The notes under the pieces were generated by a model, which searched no databases, had not been told where the DNA came from, and worked only from the letters and a program-made list of their open reading frames with translations. A stretch of DNA of 13,141 nt from JAABSP01 sp011390135 (GTDB lineage: Bacteria > Desulfobacterota > Desulfobacteria > Desulfobacterales > JAABSP01), in contig JAABSZ010000114.1 of NCBI GenBank assembly GCA_011390135.1, positions 1-13,141 on the forward strand, given 5' to 3'. Shown here in pieces: positions 7,144 through 13,141 of the stretch (position 1 is its first letter; each line of letters begins with the position of its first letter). Position numbers and translations under genes: made by a program.

Positions 7144-7156
7144 AGCTGCGGAACCG

Positions 7157-7435
7157 TCACGGCAGAATCCCGAACCACTCGCAGATATCATCCCCGAGGC
7201 CGCTGTCTCTGAGCATGAAGAAAAAGAGGATCGCAATCCCCACCGCAACGAGGATTATCAGCCCCCCGAGAATTCCCCCTACATTGGCCCCCATAACGAT
7301 CCCGACCCACATGATGAGAAGCGTCGGCCCGATCCACAAGAGAAAATAGACCAGCACCGGCAGCAGAAACATATAGAAATAGAGCAGCAGGATCACTCCG
7401 ACAAGAATCAGTATCGCCCACAATGCTGCGCCCAT
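7157..7435 (-). CDS. Small hydrophobic membrane protein of unknown function
   Basis: This 92-residue protein is almost entirely membrane-embedded. It has about three hydrophobic stretches (roughly residues 4-36, 36-50 and 54-74, with the Gly-rich NVGGILGG between them) and a short charged C-terminal tail (RDSGLGDDICEWFGILP). I do not recognise a family. I chose the ATG at 7433-7435 because GGGAGA lies 7 bases upstream on the - strand, and a near-consensus sigma70 promoter ends about 40 bases before it; the frame extends upstream but that part has no such signals. The opposite strand is also open across this region, but its product is an unnatural, polar, Pro/His-rich sequence, as expected for the shadow of a hydrophobic gene. 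It is transcribed divergently from the kinase gene and convergently to the ParE-like toxin. Confidence 0.7.
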   Translation of the reverse strand: MGAALWAILILVGVILLLYFYMFLLPVLVYFLLWIGPTLLIMWVGIVMGANVGGILGGLIILVAVGIAILFFFMLRDSGLGDDICEWFGILP

Positions 7436-7475
7436 TTTAATATCTCCCGACCTGAAGTTAAACCATCTGTAAAAA

Positions 7476-7504
7476 TTTATAGCATGGTCCGGCCGGCAGA
7501 TCAA
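7476..7504 (-). promoter_or_regulatory. Near-consensus sigma70 promoter for the small membrane protein
   Basis: Read on the - strand, TTGATC (7504-7499) and TATAAA (7481-7476) are separated by exactly 17 bases. Transcription would start near 7469, about 34 bases before the ATG at 7435 and upstream of its GGGAGA ribosome site. Confidence 0.65.
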
Positions 7505-7540
7505 CCGGAAACGTCAGTGATGAGGGCAGCGCTCTTCTCT

Positions 7541-7570
7541 TATACCCCAATCCATTATACCCCAATCCAT
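7541..7570. repeat. Perfect tandem 15-bp direct repeat
   Basis: Two adjacent identical copies of TATACCCCAATCCAT occupy 7541-7555 and 7556-7570, in the gap between the small membrane protein and the divergent kinase. Read on the - strand, the junction of the two copies creates a perfect TATAAT box, but I find no matching -35. It may be a paired protein-binding site or a simple duplication. Confidence 0.75.
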
Positions 7571-7596
7571 TTTTCAATTTCCTTTTTCCGGACAAT

Positions 7597-10164
7597 ATGA
7601 TATCAATTTTAGAAAGTTTTGAAATCAACCCACAGCAGAAAGAGAAGATGATGAACCCACACCGAAAATTCATCTTCGGCATTCTGTTGAGTCTATTGGG
7701 GCTGCTGGCCAACATCTGCTCTCTCCAGCTCTTCGAAGGCTTCAACTACCTCTTGGGCAGCATTCCGGTCTTCATCGCCCTGCGCACTCTGGGCATCAGA
7801 TGGGCCTTTGTCTGCGCAGTCGTCGCCTCCTCATGGGTCAATGTCCTCTTCTGGCATCCCACCGCGATGCTCTGGCTCTCCCTGGAGCCGGTCTTTGTGG
7901 GGCTGATGATCCGCCATACACGGCTCAGGAACATGGTGATCTGGGATGCGATCTACTGGCCATTTATCGGCAACGTCATCCTCTGGATCTTCTTCCAGTA
8001 CATCATGGGCGTTCCGCTCATCGGAACTTTCGGCGCGATGCTGATGTTCTGGCTCATCGGCATCAACAACTCTCTGGTAGCCGAGCTGATCCTGGCCTTT
8101 CTTCCTGTTGATCGCTGGATGGGATCAACCCATAAGAAGAAGGTCTCCCTGAGCCGCATCCTCTTTTCGATCATGATCACCGTGGTCTGGATTCCGGCCT
8201 TTGTCATCATGACGCTGAACGGACAGCGGATCTCCGAGGAGGGAAAACTTCAGATCCGGGCCGGGCTCAAGACCGCCGGGGCCTATGCGGAGATGGCTCT
8301 GGAAAACCGAGATCTCTCATGGCTCACGGCCTCCATGTTTCAGGCCCGGTTCGATTGGCTCCAGCAGGCAGACTTTCCCTATCGATTCACCCTGACCGAT
8401 AGCACGGCACAGGTTCTGCAGACCACCCGAACCGATCTGAAGATCGGCGAGATCTATACCCTCGAAACCGCGGGCATTCTTCTGCCCCTTTCAGAGAACA
8501 CCTACCGGGTCATCCCCCGGCTTAAACAGAAAGTGCCCCGGTGGCGCCTGGCACAGCTCTCCTACTTTGTTCGAACGGTCCAGATCAGGAACGGATACAC
8601 CCTTTTCATCGAAATCCCCTTCGGCCCGTTCCAGTCAAAGGTCCTGAAGGAGCAGCTTTACGCGCTGCTCGTTCTCCTCTTTCTGGATCTGATCATCCTC
8701 GCCTGGGCCCTCTTCTTCTCGGACGCCCTCACCCGAAACCTATCCTGGTTGAGCGAGATCACCAAAGACCTGCCGGAAAAGGTCTATCGGCAGGAGATCT
8801 CCCAATGGCCCGATTCATCCATCCTCCAGATCAGCCTGCTCATCGACAACTTCAAAGAGACAGCCGAAGCCCTTCGGGAGAAGTTCTTCGAGATCAAGGC
8901 CGCGAACGAAGGGCTGGAGAACCGGGTTCAGGAGCGAACAGCGGCCCTGGAGAAGGCCAACCAGGAGCTTACCGAGGAGATGGAGCACAGAAAGGCCATT
9001 GAAGCCGAAAGAGCCATTCTGGAGGAGAAATTCCGCCATGCCGACAAGATGGAATCTTTGGGAAGGCTTGCCGGGGGCGTGGCCCATGATTTCAACAACC
9101 TGCTCACCCCGATTCTGGGCTATGCGGAGATGCTCGAAGATTATTACGAGCCCCAACAGCCCCAACACAAATCTTTGCAGCACATCATCGATGCCTCCCT
9201 CAAGGCGGCATCCCTCACCCGGCAGATCCTGGCCTTCAGCCGGAAGCAGGTGCTGGAGTTCAAAACCATCAGCCTCAACAAGACCATCACCGATTTTTCC
9301 GGAATGCTCAAACGGATCATCGGTGAGAATATCGAGTACAGACTGGAACTGGAGGCCATCCCGGACACGATCCGAGCGGATGCCTCCCAGGTGCAGCAGA
9401 TCATCATGAACCTTGCGGTGAACGGAAAAGATGCCATGCCCGAGGGCGGAAGACTCCTGATCCGGACCGAAAACATCATCGTGGATCAGGTCTATGCCTC
9501 GGGACTGGAGGAGGTCTCTTTGGGCTCCTATGTGATGCTTGTGGTCAGCGATACTGGTTCGGGGATCGATCCGGAGACCCTCACCCATATCTTCGAGCCC
9601 TTCTTCACCACAAAGGAGCTGAACAAGGGAACCGGTCTGGGGCTTGCAACGGTTTACGGCATCGTCAAACAGCACAGCGGCGCGGTGCATGTCTCGAGCG
9701 AGATGGGAAAGGGAAGCGTCTTCAAGATCTATTTCCCGGAGGATTCTTCCGAGGAGAGCGCCAAAGAGGAGCAGATTCTGCTGGATGACCAGCATGGAAA
9801 CGAGACCCTTCTGGTGGTGGAGGACAATGACATGGTGCGGAGAATCATTCTCTCGATCCTGAAGAAGTACGGCTATACGGCCATGAGCGCATCCTCGGCC
9901 GAAGAGGGGCTACAGATGCTTCAGCAGCAAAGGGGTCAGGTGGATCTGCTGCTGACGGATGTGGTGCTGCCGAAGTTGAACGGCCTGGAACTTTTCCAAA
10001 AGGCAAAAGCCTTTCTCCCCCAACTCCGGGTTCTTTTCATATCGGGCTACACCGCGGATGTGATCAGCGACAAGACCCGGATCGAGGCCGATATGACCAT
10101 TCTGCAAAAACCCTTTACCACCCGGGATCTGCTGACCCATATCCGCTCGATTCTGGAAAGATGA
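7597..10164 (+). CDS. Membrane-bound hybrid histidine kinase with C-terminal receiver domain
   Basis: This is a sensor kinase that autophosphorylates on histidine and passes phosphate to its own receiver. Residues 25-180 hold about five hydrophobic membrane segments of a sensor module I cannot name (MASE-like in appearance). A further helix (187-207), a roughly 147-residue extracytoplasmic region and another helix (355-374) follow, then a coiled coil (about 432-485). Kinase core: phosphoacceptor H497 in GGVAHDFNNLL, N-box N609 (VNGKDAM), G1 D652 (SDTGSGID), F-box FEPFFTTK, and G2 GTGLGL (678-683). The receiver begins near 767, with acidic pocket EDND, phospho-Asp D788 (LLTDVVLPK) and conserved K838 (LQKPF). 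The start is uncertain: ATG 7597 has no ribosome site, whereas ATG 7648 or 7651 follow AGAAAGAGAAG and shorten the protein by 17 or 18 residues. No intact output regulator is adjacent. Confidence 0.92.
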   Translation: MISILESFEINPQQKEKMMNPHRKFIFGILLSLLGLLANICSLQLFEGFNYLLGSIPVFIALRTLGIRWAFVCAVVASSWVNVLFWHPTAMLWLSLEPVFVGLMIRHTRLRNMVIWDAIYWPFIGNVILWIFFQYIMGVPLIGTFGAMLMFWLIGINNSLVAELILAFLPVDRWMGSTHKKKVSLSRILFSIMITVVWIPAFVIMTLNGQRISEEGKLQIRAGLKTAGAYAEMALENRDLSWLTASMFQARFDWLQQADFPYRFTLTDSTAQVLQTTRTDLKIGEIYTLETAGILLPLSENTYRVIPRLKQKVPRWRLAQLSYFVRTVQIRNGYTLFIEIPFGPFQSKVLKEQLYALLVLLFLDLIILAWALFFSDALTRNLSWLSEITKDLPEKVYRQEISQWPDSSILQISLLIDNFKETAEALREKFFEIKAANEGLENRVQERTAALEKANQELTEEMEHRKAIEAERAILEEKFRHADKMESLGRLAGGVAHDFNNLLTPILGYAEMLEDYYEPQQPQHKSLQHIIDASLKAASLTRQILAFSRKQVLEFKTISLNKTITDFSGMLKRIIGENIEYRLELEAIPDTIRADASQVQQIIMNLAVNGKDAMPEGGRLLIRTENIIVDQVYASGLEEVSLGSYVMLVVSDTGSGIDPETLTHIFEPFFTTKELNKGTGLGLATVYGIVKQHSGAVHVSSEMGKGSVFKIYFPEDSSEESAKEEQILLDDQHGNETLLVVEDNDMVRRIILSILKKYGYTAMSASSAEEGLQMLQQQRGQVDLLLTDVVLPKLNGLELFQKAKAFLPQLRVLFISGYTADVISDKTRIEADMTILQKPFTTRDLLTHIRSILER

Positions 10165-10173
10165 GACGGATCT

Positions 10174-10296
10174 CTATTTTTTTGACCAGCGGTGCTGAAT
10201 CCAAAAGGCCAGCAGAAAGGGAAACTGGATCAGAAATTCAAAGATAAAACCGAAAAGGATCAGAAACAGGGTTAAAACTTTCCTCAAAAATCGCAT
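10174..10296 (-). CDS. Predicted 40-residue membrane microprotein
   Basis: On the - strand an ATG at 10296-10294 opens a 40-residue frame ending in TAG at 10176-10174. The product begins MRFLRKVLTLFLILFGFIFE, continues with a second hydrophobic stretch rich in Phe and Leu, and ends in IQHRWSKK. Basic residues flank a long hydrophobic centre, the pattern of a one- or two-pass small membrane protein. AGGAAGAG lies immediately upstream as a ribosome site. It is convergent with the kinase gene, 9 bases beyond the kinase stop. I do not recognise a family. The frame could be fortuitous, but the composition and start signal favour a real gene. Confidence 0.5.
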   Translation of the reverse strand: MRFLRKVLTLFLILFGFIFEFLIQFPFLLAFWIQHRWSKK

Positions 10297-10396
10297 CTCT
10301 TCCTGAAAATGCCTCTGGTTGAAAAAGGTTGTTTAAAATATTGCGCAAATTCCATACCATGCTCCGGCCCCGGAATCAAGAAGAAAGGGTTTCAAG

Positions 10397-10425
10397 TTGA
10401 CACTCCTTTCCTGATTGGGTAGGAT
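10397..10425 (+). promoter_or_regulatory. Putative sigma70 promoter before the receiver-domain relic
   Basis: A perfect -35 TTGACA (10397-10402) is followed after 17 bases by TAGGAT (10420-10425). Transcription would begin at about 10432, right at the ATG of the following frame, so either the transcript is leaderless or the AGGA here serves as a ribosome site instead and the promoter match is chance. Confidence 0.45.
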
Positions 10426-10431
10426 AGCGCA

Positions 10432-10644
10432 ATGAATTCGTTCATTTCGATGGAACGGCCCCTTTTATACAAACCGTTTCGCAGCATCGACCTGATGCGC
10501 CTCTTGAATGATCATACAACCTCAGACAAACCCGAGGCAAAATACTGTGTTGCCGGATATATCATCAAGCCGGTCGATTTTCCGAAATTCGTGGATGCGG
10601 TCAATGTCATCAGCCTATACTGGTCCCTCAGCGAAGTTCCGTGA
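10432..10644 (+). pseudogene. Remnant of response-regulator receiver domains
   Basis: The 70-codon frame is not a whole protein. Its second half, GYIIKPVDFPKFVDAV followed by LYWSLSEVP, matches the end of stand-alone Rcp1/CheY-like response regulators, where a conserved (S/G)YIxKPVDF and a terminal LYW motif close the receiver. The first half, LLYKPFRSIDLMRLL, resembles the end of a hybrid-kinase receiver (the conserved Lys-Pro-Phe followed by a last helix), like LQKPFTTRDLL in the kinase just upstream. Neither half has the acidic pocket or phospho-Asp of a receiver. The simplest reading is a deletion scar that fused the tails of two adjacent receiver genes. It could be expressed from the promoter just upstream, but a phosphotransfer function is unlikely. 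Confidence 0.6.
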
Positions 10645-10665
10645 GGAGAGAAAGTTGCATGAGGC

Positions 10666-10695
10666 TTGACAGAACCGTGAACCTCCCGATATATT
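10666..10695 (+). promoter_or_regulatory. Putative sigma70 promoter for the small two-TM protein
   Basis: A perfect TTGACA (10666-10671) and TATATT (10690-10695) are 18 bases apart. They lie upstream of the strong AGGAGG ribosome site (10740-10745) and the ATG at 10756. The leader would be about 55 bases. Confidence 0.6.
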
Positions 10696-10755
10696 TTATT
10701 GTGAAATAAAGGGCATATCAAAATTTTATTCAAAACATCAGGAGGCGCTGCGGAA

Positions 10756-10851
10756 ATGGAGACGAACGAACAGGCACAGGAGCAGGAACAGGAGCAGGAA
10801 AGGCAGAAGAGATTCAGCGGACATTTTTCCAGATCTACTCCCCCCTCATGA
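10756..10851 (+). CDS. Short frame: displaced N-terminus of the next small protein
   Basis: ATG 10756 follows AGGAGG by 10 bases and opens a 31-codon frame beginning METNEQAQEQEQEQE, with its glutamine/glutamate run encoded by two exact 12-base repeats (10777-10788 and 10789-10800). The stop TGA at 10849-10851 overlaps the next ATG (10848). After the repeat, the -1 frame reads KAEEIQRTFFQIYSPL straight into the following membrane protein, which looks far more natural than the listed frame's tail. This is probably the N-terminus of one 138-residue protein split by a single-base deletion near 10798-10803, or else a leader peptide coupled to the next gene. Confidence 0.5.
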   Translation: METNEQAQEQEQEQERQKRFSGHFSRSTPPS

Positions 10852-11171
10852 TCTCTCTTTTTATCCTGCTGACAGGGGTTTTCTTTCTGCTGGTCGGTTT
10901 TGTGGAGAACCCGATTCTTTCGGTAAAGCCCCCGGGGCAGCTCTATCTCTTTGGGATTTCCGGGATCTTTGTCTGTCTGGGAATCTACTATTCAATCCTC
11001 TGGAACCGGGGAGGGCTTAGAAGAAAGGGAAAGAGCGTCGAGGAGATCAGGAAAGAGGCTGTGGAGAATTTAAATGACCCGCAACTGCTGCAGAAGATCG
11101 CACTGGAAGAGGAGAACGAGGAGATCCAGGAGATCGCAAAGAAGCGGCTGGATGATATGGCCAGGAAATAA
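10848..11171 (+). CDS. Small membrane protein with two TM helices and a charged helical tail
   Basis: The 107-residue frame has two hydrophobic helices (about residues 2-20 and 32-52) separated by a short loop (ENPILSVKPPGQ). A basic stretch (NRGGLRRKGKS) and an acidic helical tail (VEEIRKEAVENLNDPQLLQKIA...KRLDDMARK) follow, with a repeat-like helix pattern. I do not recognise the family. ATG 10848 has no ribosome site of its own and overlaps the stop of the short upstream frame, so translation depends on re-initiation, or the true N-terminus lies upstream in another frame. It is followed after 18 bases by the methyltransferase gene on the same strand, so the two may share the promoter at 10666. 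Confidence 0.6.
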   Translation: MISLFILLTGVFFLLVGFVENPILSVKPPGQLYLFGISGIFVCLGIYYSILWNRGGLRRKGKSVEEIRKEAVENLNDPQLLQKIALEEENEEIQEIAKKRLDDMARK

Positions 11172-11189
11172 AGGGCAGAAAAGGGCCCC

Positions 11190-12329
11190 ATGTATCTGTA
11201 CCAGTTGAACAACGAGTATTTCGCCCAGATCGGAGACGGTCTCGAAACGCTGGGAACCCGGGAGCTGTCATGGCTGGGCGCGGCCGGGGTCACGCCCGAG
11301 TACCGGGGGCTGCGGTTCAAGGCCGACAAGACTGCCCTCTACCGGATCAATTACAAAACCCGCCTGCTGACACGGATATTGGCCCCCCTGATCGACTTCC
11401 CCTGCCATGATCCCAGCAGCCTGTACAACAACGCCCGGGCCGTCAACTGGTCCGATTTCCTCTCTGTTACCGAAACCTTTGCGGTCTTTGCCAGTGTGTC
11501 CGAGAGCGCGATCAACCATTCCAATTTCGCGGCACTGAAACTCAAAGACGCGATCGTGGACCAGTTCCGGGAGAAGAGCGGCCGGCGACCCAATGTGGAC
11601 CCCCGGAATCCGGATGTCTGGTTCAACCTCTATCTCCGAAAAAACCGGGCCGTGATCAGCCTGGACACTTCAGGGGGAAGCCTTCACCGGCGGGGCTACC
11701 GGCAGAAGAGCGTAGAGGCTCCCCTGCAGGAGACCCTGGCCGGGGCCATTGTCGAGATCAGCGGGTGGGACGGGGAGCAGCCGCTTTATGATCCCATGTG
11801 CGGCTCCGGAACACTGTTGTGCGAAGCCCTGATGGTGGCCGGCAAGATCCCTGCCGGATATCTGCGGAAAACCTTCGGCTTCACCCGCCTTCCCGATTTC
11901 GACCAGAGGCTCTGGAGGGAGATCCGGGAGAAGGGCCGAAAGGGTATCCGGGAGATCCCCGACGGCCTGATTGCCGGAAGCGATATGGAGAAGGGAGCCG
12001 TGGCTGCGGCACGAACCAACCTCAACGGGCTGCCGGGGGGCAAATCGATCCGGATCGAACAGAAGCCTTTTGAAGAGATCGAGGGGCTGCCGGATCACCT
12101 GATCCTCTGCAATCCCCCTTACGGCATCCGGCTCTCCCGGGGGGAGGATCTCGGGGCATTCTACAAGAGACTCGGGGATTTTCTGAAGACCAAATGCCGG
12201 GGGAGTGCGGCCTACATCTATTTCGGAGAGCGGGAATATATCAAAAAGATAGGGCTGAAGCCCGGATTCAAAATGCCCCTTAAAAACGGGGGGCTGGACG
12301 GCCGGCTGGTCAAGTATGAACTCTACTGA
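11190..12329 (+). CDS. THUMP-domain class I SAM-dependent RNA methyltransferase (RlmL/YpsC type)
   Basis: It is predicted to methylate a guanine N2 in 23S rRNA, like the N-terminal half of E. coli RlmL (m2G2445) and B. subtilis YpsC. The N-terminal 165 or so residues form a ferredoxin-like plus THUMP RNA-binding region. The family hallmark SGGSLHRRGYR followed by APLQETLAGAI comes next. SAM-binding motif I is YDPMCGSGT (residues 200-208), and the catalytic motif IV is NPPYG (308-312), diagnostic for methylation of an exocyclic amino group. The length of 379 residues matches the stand-alone enzymes and lacks the second RlmK domain of the E. coli fusion. It starts 18 bases after the small membrane protein; the ribosome site is a loose AAAAGGG. 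Confidence 0.9.
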   Translation: MYLYQLNNEYFAQIGDGLETLGTRELSWLGAAGVTPEYRGLRFKADKTALYRINYKTRLLTRILAPLIDFPCHDPSSLYNNARAVNWSDFLSVTETFAVFASVSESAINHSNFAALKLKDAIVDQFREKSGRRPNVDPRNPDVWFNLYLRKNRAVISLDTSGGSLHRRGYRQKSVEAPLQETLAGAIVEISGWDGEQPLYDPMCGSGTLLCEALMVAGKIPAGYLRKTFGFTRLPDFDQRLWREIREKGRKGIREIPDGLIAGSDMEKGAVAAARTNLNGLPGGKSIRIEQKPFEEIEGLPDHLILCNPPYGIRLSRGEDLGAFYKRLGDFLKTKCRGSAAYIYFGEREYIKKIGLKPGFKMPLKNGGLDGRLVKYELY

Positions 12330-12379
12330 TGATCAGTTTTTGGGCTCTGTTGGATCGTTTTGATCCGGGAGAGATTTTT
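12325..12379. terminator. Weak hairpins and T-runs between convergent genes
   Basis: Between the methyltransferase stop and the convergent ATPase stop there is ACTG/CAGT (12325-12328 with 12334-12337) followed by five T. Next come GGATC/GATCC (12352-12356 with 12362-12366) and a later T-run (12374-12379). Both stems are short, so termination here is plausible but weakly supported. Confidence 0.3.
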
Positions 12380-12390
12380 TCGGACCAGCT

Positions 12391-13141
12391 CTAATCCGTT
12401 CCGGAGATCCGTGTCAGCAGCAGTGTATTTCCGATGACGCTGAGGCTGCTTAAAAGCATCGCGCAGACCGCAATCAGCGGAGAGAGAAGGCCGCTCATCG
12501 CGATGGGGATGCTGATCAGGTTGTAGAAGAAGGTGAAGGTGAGATTTTGGGAGACCTTGCGGTTGACCCGGGCCGCAAGATCGAGAAAATCGATCATCTG
12601 GCGCGGATCGCCCCGCATCAGGGTGATGTCTGCGGCCTCCTTTCCCAGGTGGCTGCCGGAATGGACCGCGGCCGCGAGATCGGATTGAACCAGCGCGGGC
12701 GCATCATTGATGCCGTCGCCGACCATTGCGGTTCGCAGATTCTTCTTCTGGAGAGCTTCGATAAAGGCCATCTTTTGAACAGGCGGCATGCTGCCGTGCG
12801 CCTCCCGGAGATCGAGGCGCCGGGCCACGGCCTTTGTGGTCTCGATCCTGTCTCCGGAGATGAGGGCAATCCGATATCCCCTATCAGAAAGAGCACGGAC
12901 CGCCTCTGCCGCGCCCTCCCGGATTCCGTCGCCGAAAGAGAAGACCGCGGCTGTCGATCCTTCGGCCTGAAGGGTGACGACGGATCGGATCTCTATGCCC
13001 TTTCCCTGCATCTCTCCGGCAATCTCTTCGGAATCCGGCGCGCCGATAAAGACCTTTTTTCCCTTCCAGATGCCTTCGACGCCGGTTTCATGGGGGCAGA
13101 TCTTTGTTACAAAAGCCGGAGATATCTCTTTCTCCTGCGCC
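12391..13141 (-). CDS. copA: Copper-transporting P1B-type ATPase, C-terminal part (runs off window)
   Basis: This is the C-terminal 249 or so residues of a heavy-metal P-type ATPase that pumps copper out of the cytoplasm or towards cuproenzymes. The frame is open to the right edge, so the metal-binding domains, CPx helix and DKTGT phosphorylation site lie outside. Visible parts are the end of the nucleotide-binding domain, the ISGDR segment of the P-domain, the hinge GDGINDAP (12697-12720) and the last two helices. Helix 7 fits N-X6-YN-X4-P (NLTFTFFYNLISIP) and helix 8 fits P-X6-M-X2-SS-X5-N (from PLIAVCAMLLSS), which are the P1B-1 copper(I) signatures. One oddity: where the nucleotide-binding domain usually reads PGxGVE, this protein reads PHETGVE, so the first glycine of the GxG motif is not obvious. 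The symbol copA rests on the helix signatures only. Confidence 0.88.
   Translation of the reverse strand, partial: AQEKEISPAFVTKICPHETGVEGIWKGKKVFIGAPDSEEIAGEMQGKGIEIRSVVTLQAEGSTAAVFSFGDGIREGAAEAVRALSDRGYRIALISGDRIETTKAVARRLDLREAHGSMPPVQKMAFIEALQKKNLRTAMVGDGINDAPALVQSDLAAAVHSGSHLGKEAADITLMRGDPRQMIDFLDLAARVNRKVSQNLTFTFFYNLISIPIAMSGLLSPLIAVCAMLLSSLSVIGNTLLLTRISGTD

Noticed and set aside
7085..7600. Long + strand frame of 171 codons covering the small membrane protein region
   Set aside because: Its product is a Pro/His/Gln-rich polar sequence, as expected opposite a hydrophobic gene. The - strand frame has a consensus promoter and a ribosome site.
8815..9795. 326-codon - strand frame opposite the kinase core
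   Set aside because: It is a shadow of the kinase gene, whose motifs are all in the sense frame.
11047..11329. Two overlapping - strand frames across the small membrane protein and methyltransferase start
   Set aside because: They are low-complexity shadows (Ser-rich and Arg/Pro-rich) of the sense genes.

Overview
The window looks like chromosomal DNA from a Gram-negative, GC-rich bacterium. The style of the hybrid histidine kinase and the TA-rich, accessory-rich spacing suggest a Desulfobacterota-like (deltaproteobacterial) host. That placement is an inference; no rRNA or other marker gene is present.

Region 1 (about 1-6540) is a complete peptide/dipeptide-type (Opp/Dpp) ABC importer: secreted binding protein, two permeases and two ATPases, all on the + strand. 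A strong hairpin with a T-run separates the binding protein from the first permease, and would let the binding protein be made in excess. The operon is interrupted between the two permease genes by about 830 bp of AT-richer DNA. This holds an antitoxin-like relic and an intact YefM/YoeB-type toxin-antitoxin pair. The toxin reading frame overlaps the start of the second permease by 8 bases, so the TA pair is translationally stitched into the transporter operon.

Region 2 (6540-7143) holds a second, unrelated TA pair (unstable-antitoxin family plus ParE/RelE-type toxin) directly downstream of the last ATPase gene. A perfect 10-bp inverted repeat precedes it and is a plausible autoregulatory operator. 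One transporter locus therefore carries two TA systems and the remnant of a third.

Region 3 (7157-10164) has a small hydrophobic protein on the - strand with a near-consensus sigma70 promoter. Divergent from it is a large membrane hybrid histidine kinase with a C-terminal receiver. The intergenic space carries a perfect tandem 15-bp repeat.

Region 4 (10165-11171) is a degraded or small-gene zone. It contains a 40-residue membrane microprotein on the - strand, a relic that appears to join the tail ends of two receiver domains, and a two-TM small protein whose N-terminus lies in another frame (probable frameshift at a repeat).

Region 5 (11190-13141) is ordinary housekeeping: a THUMP-containing RlmL/YpsC-type rRNA guanine-N2 methyltransferase and, convergent to it, the C-terminal part of a copper-type P1B ATPase that runs off the right edge.

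The most notable features are the TA genes embedded in the transporter operon and the cluster of decayed small genes near 10.2-11.2 kb. I see no CRISPR array, tRNA, rRNA, transposase or integrase.
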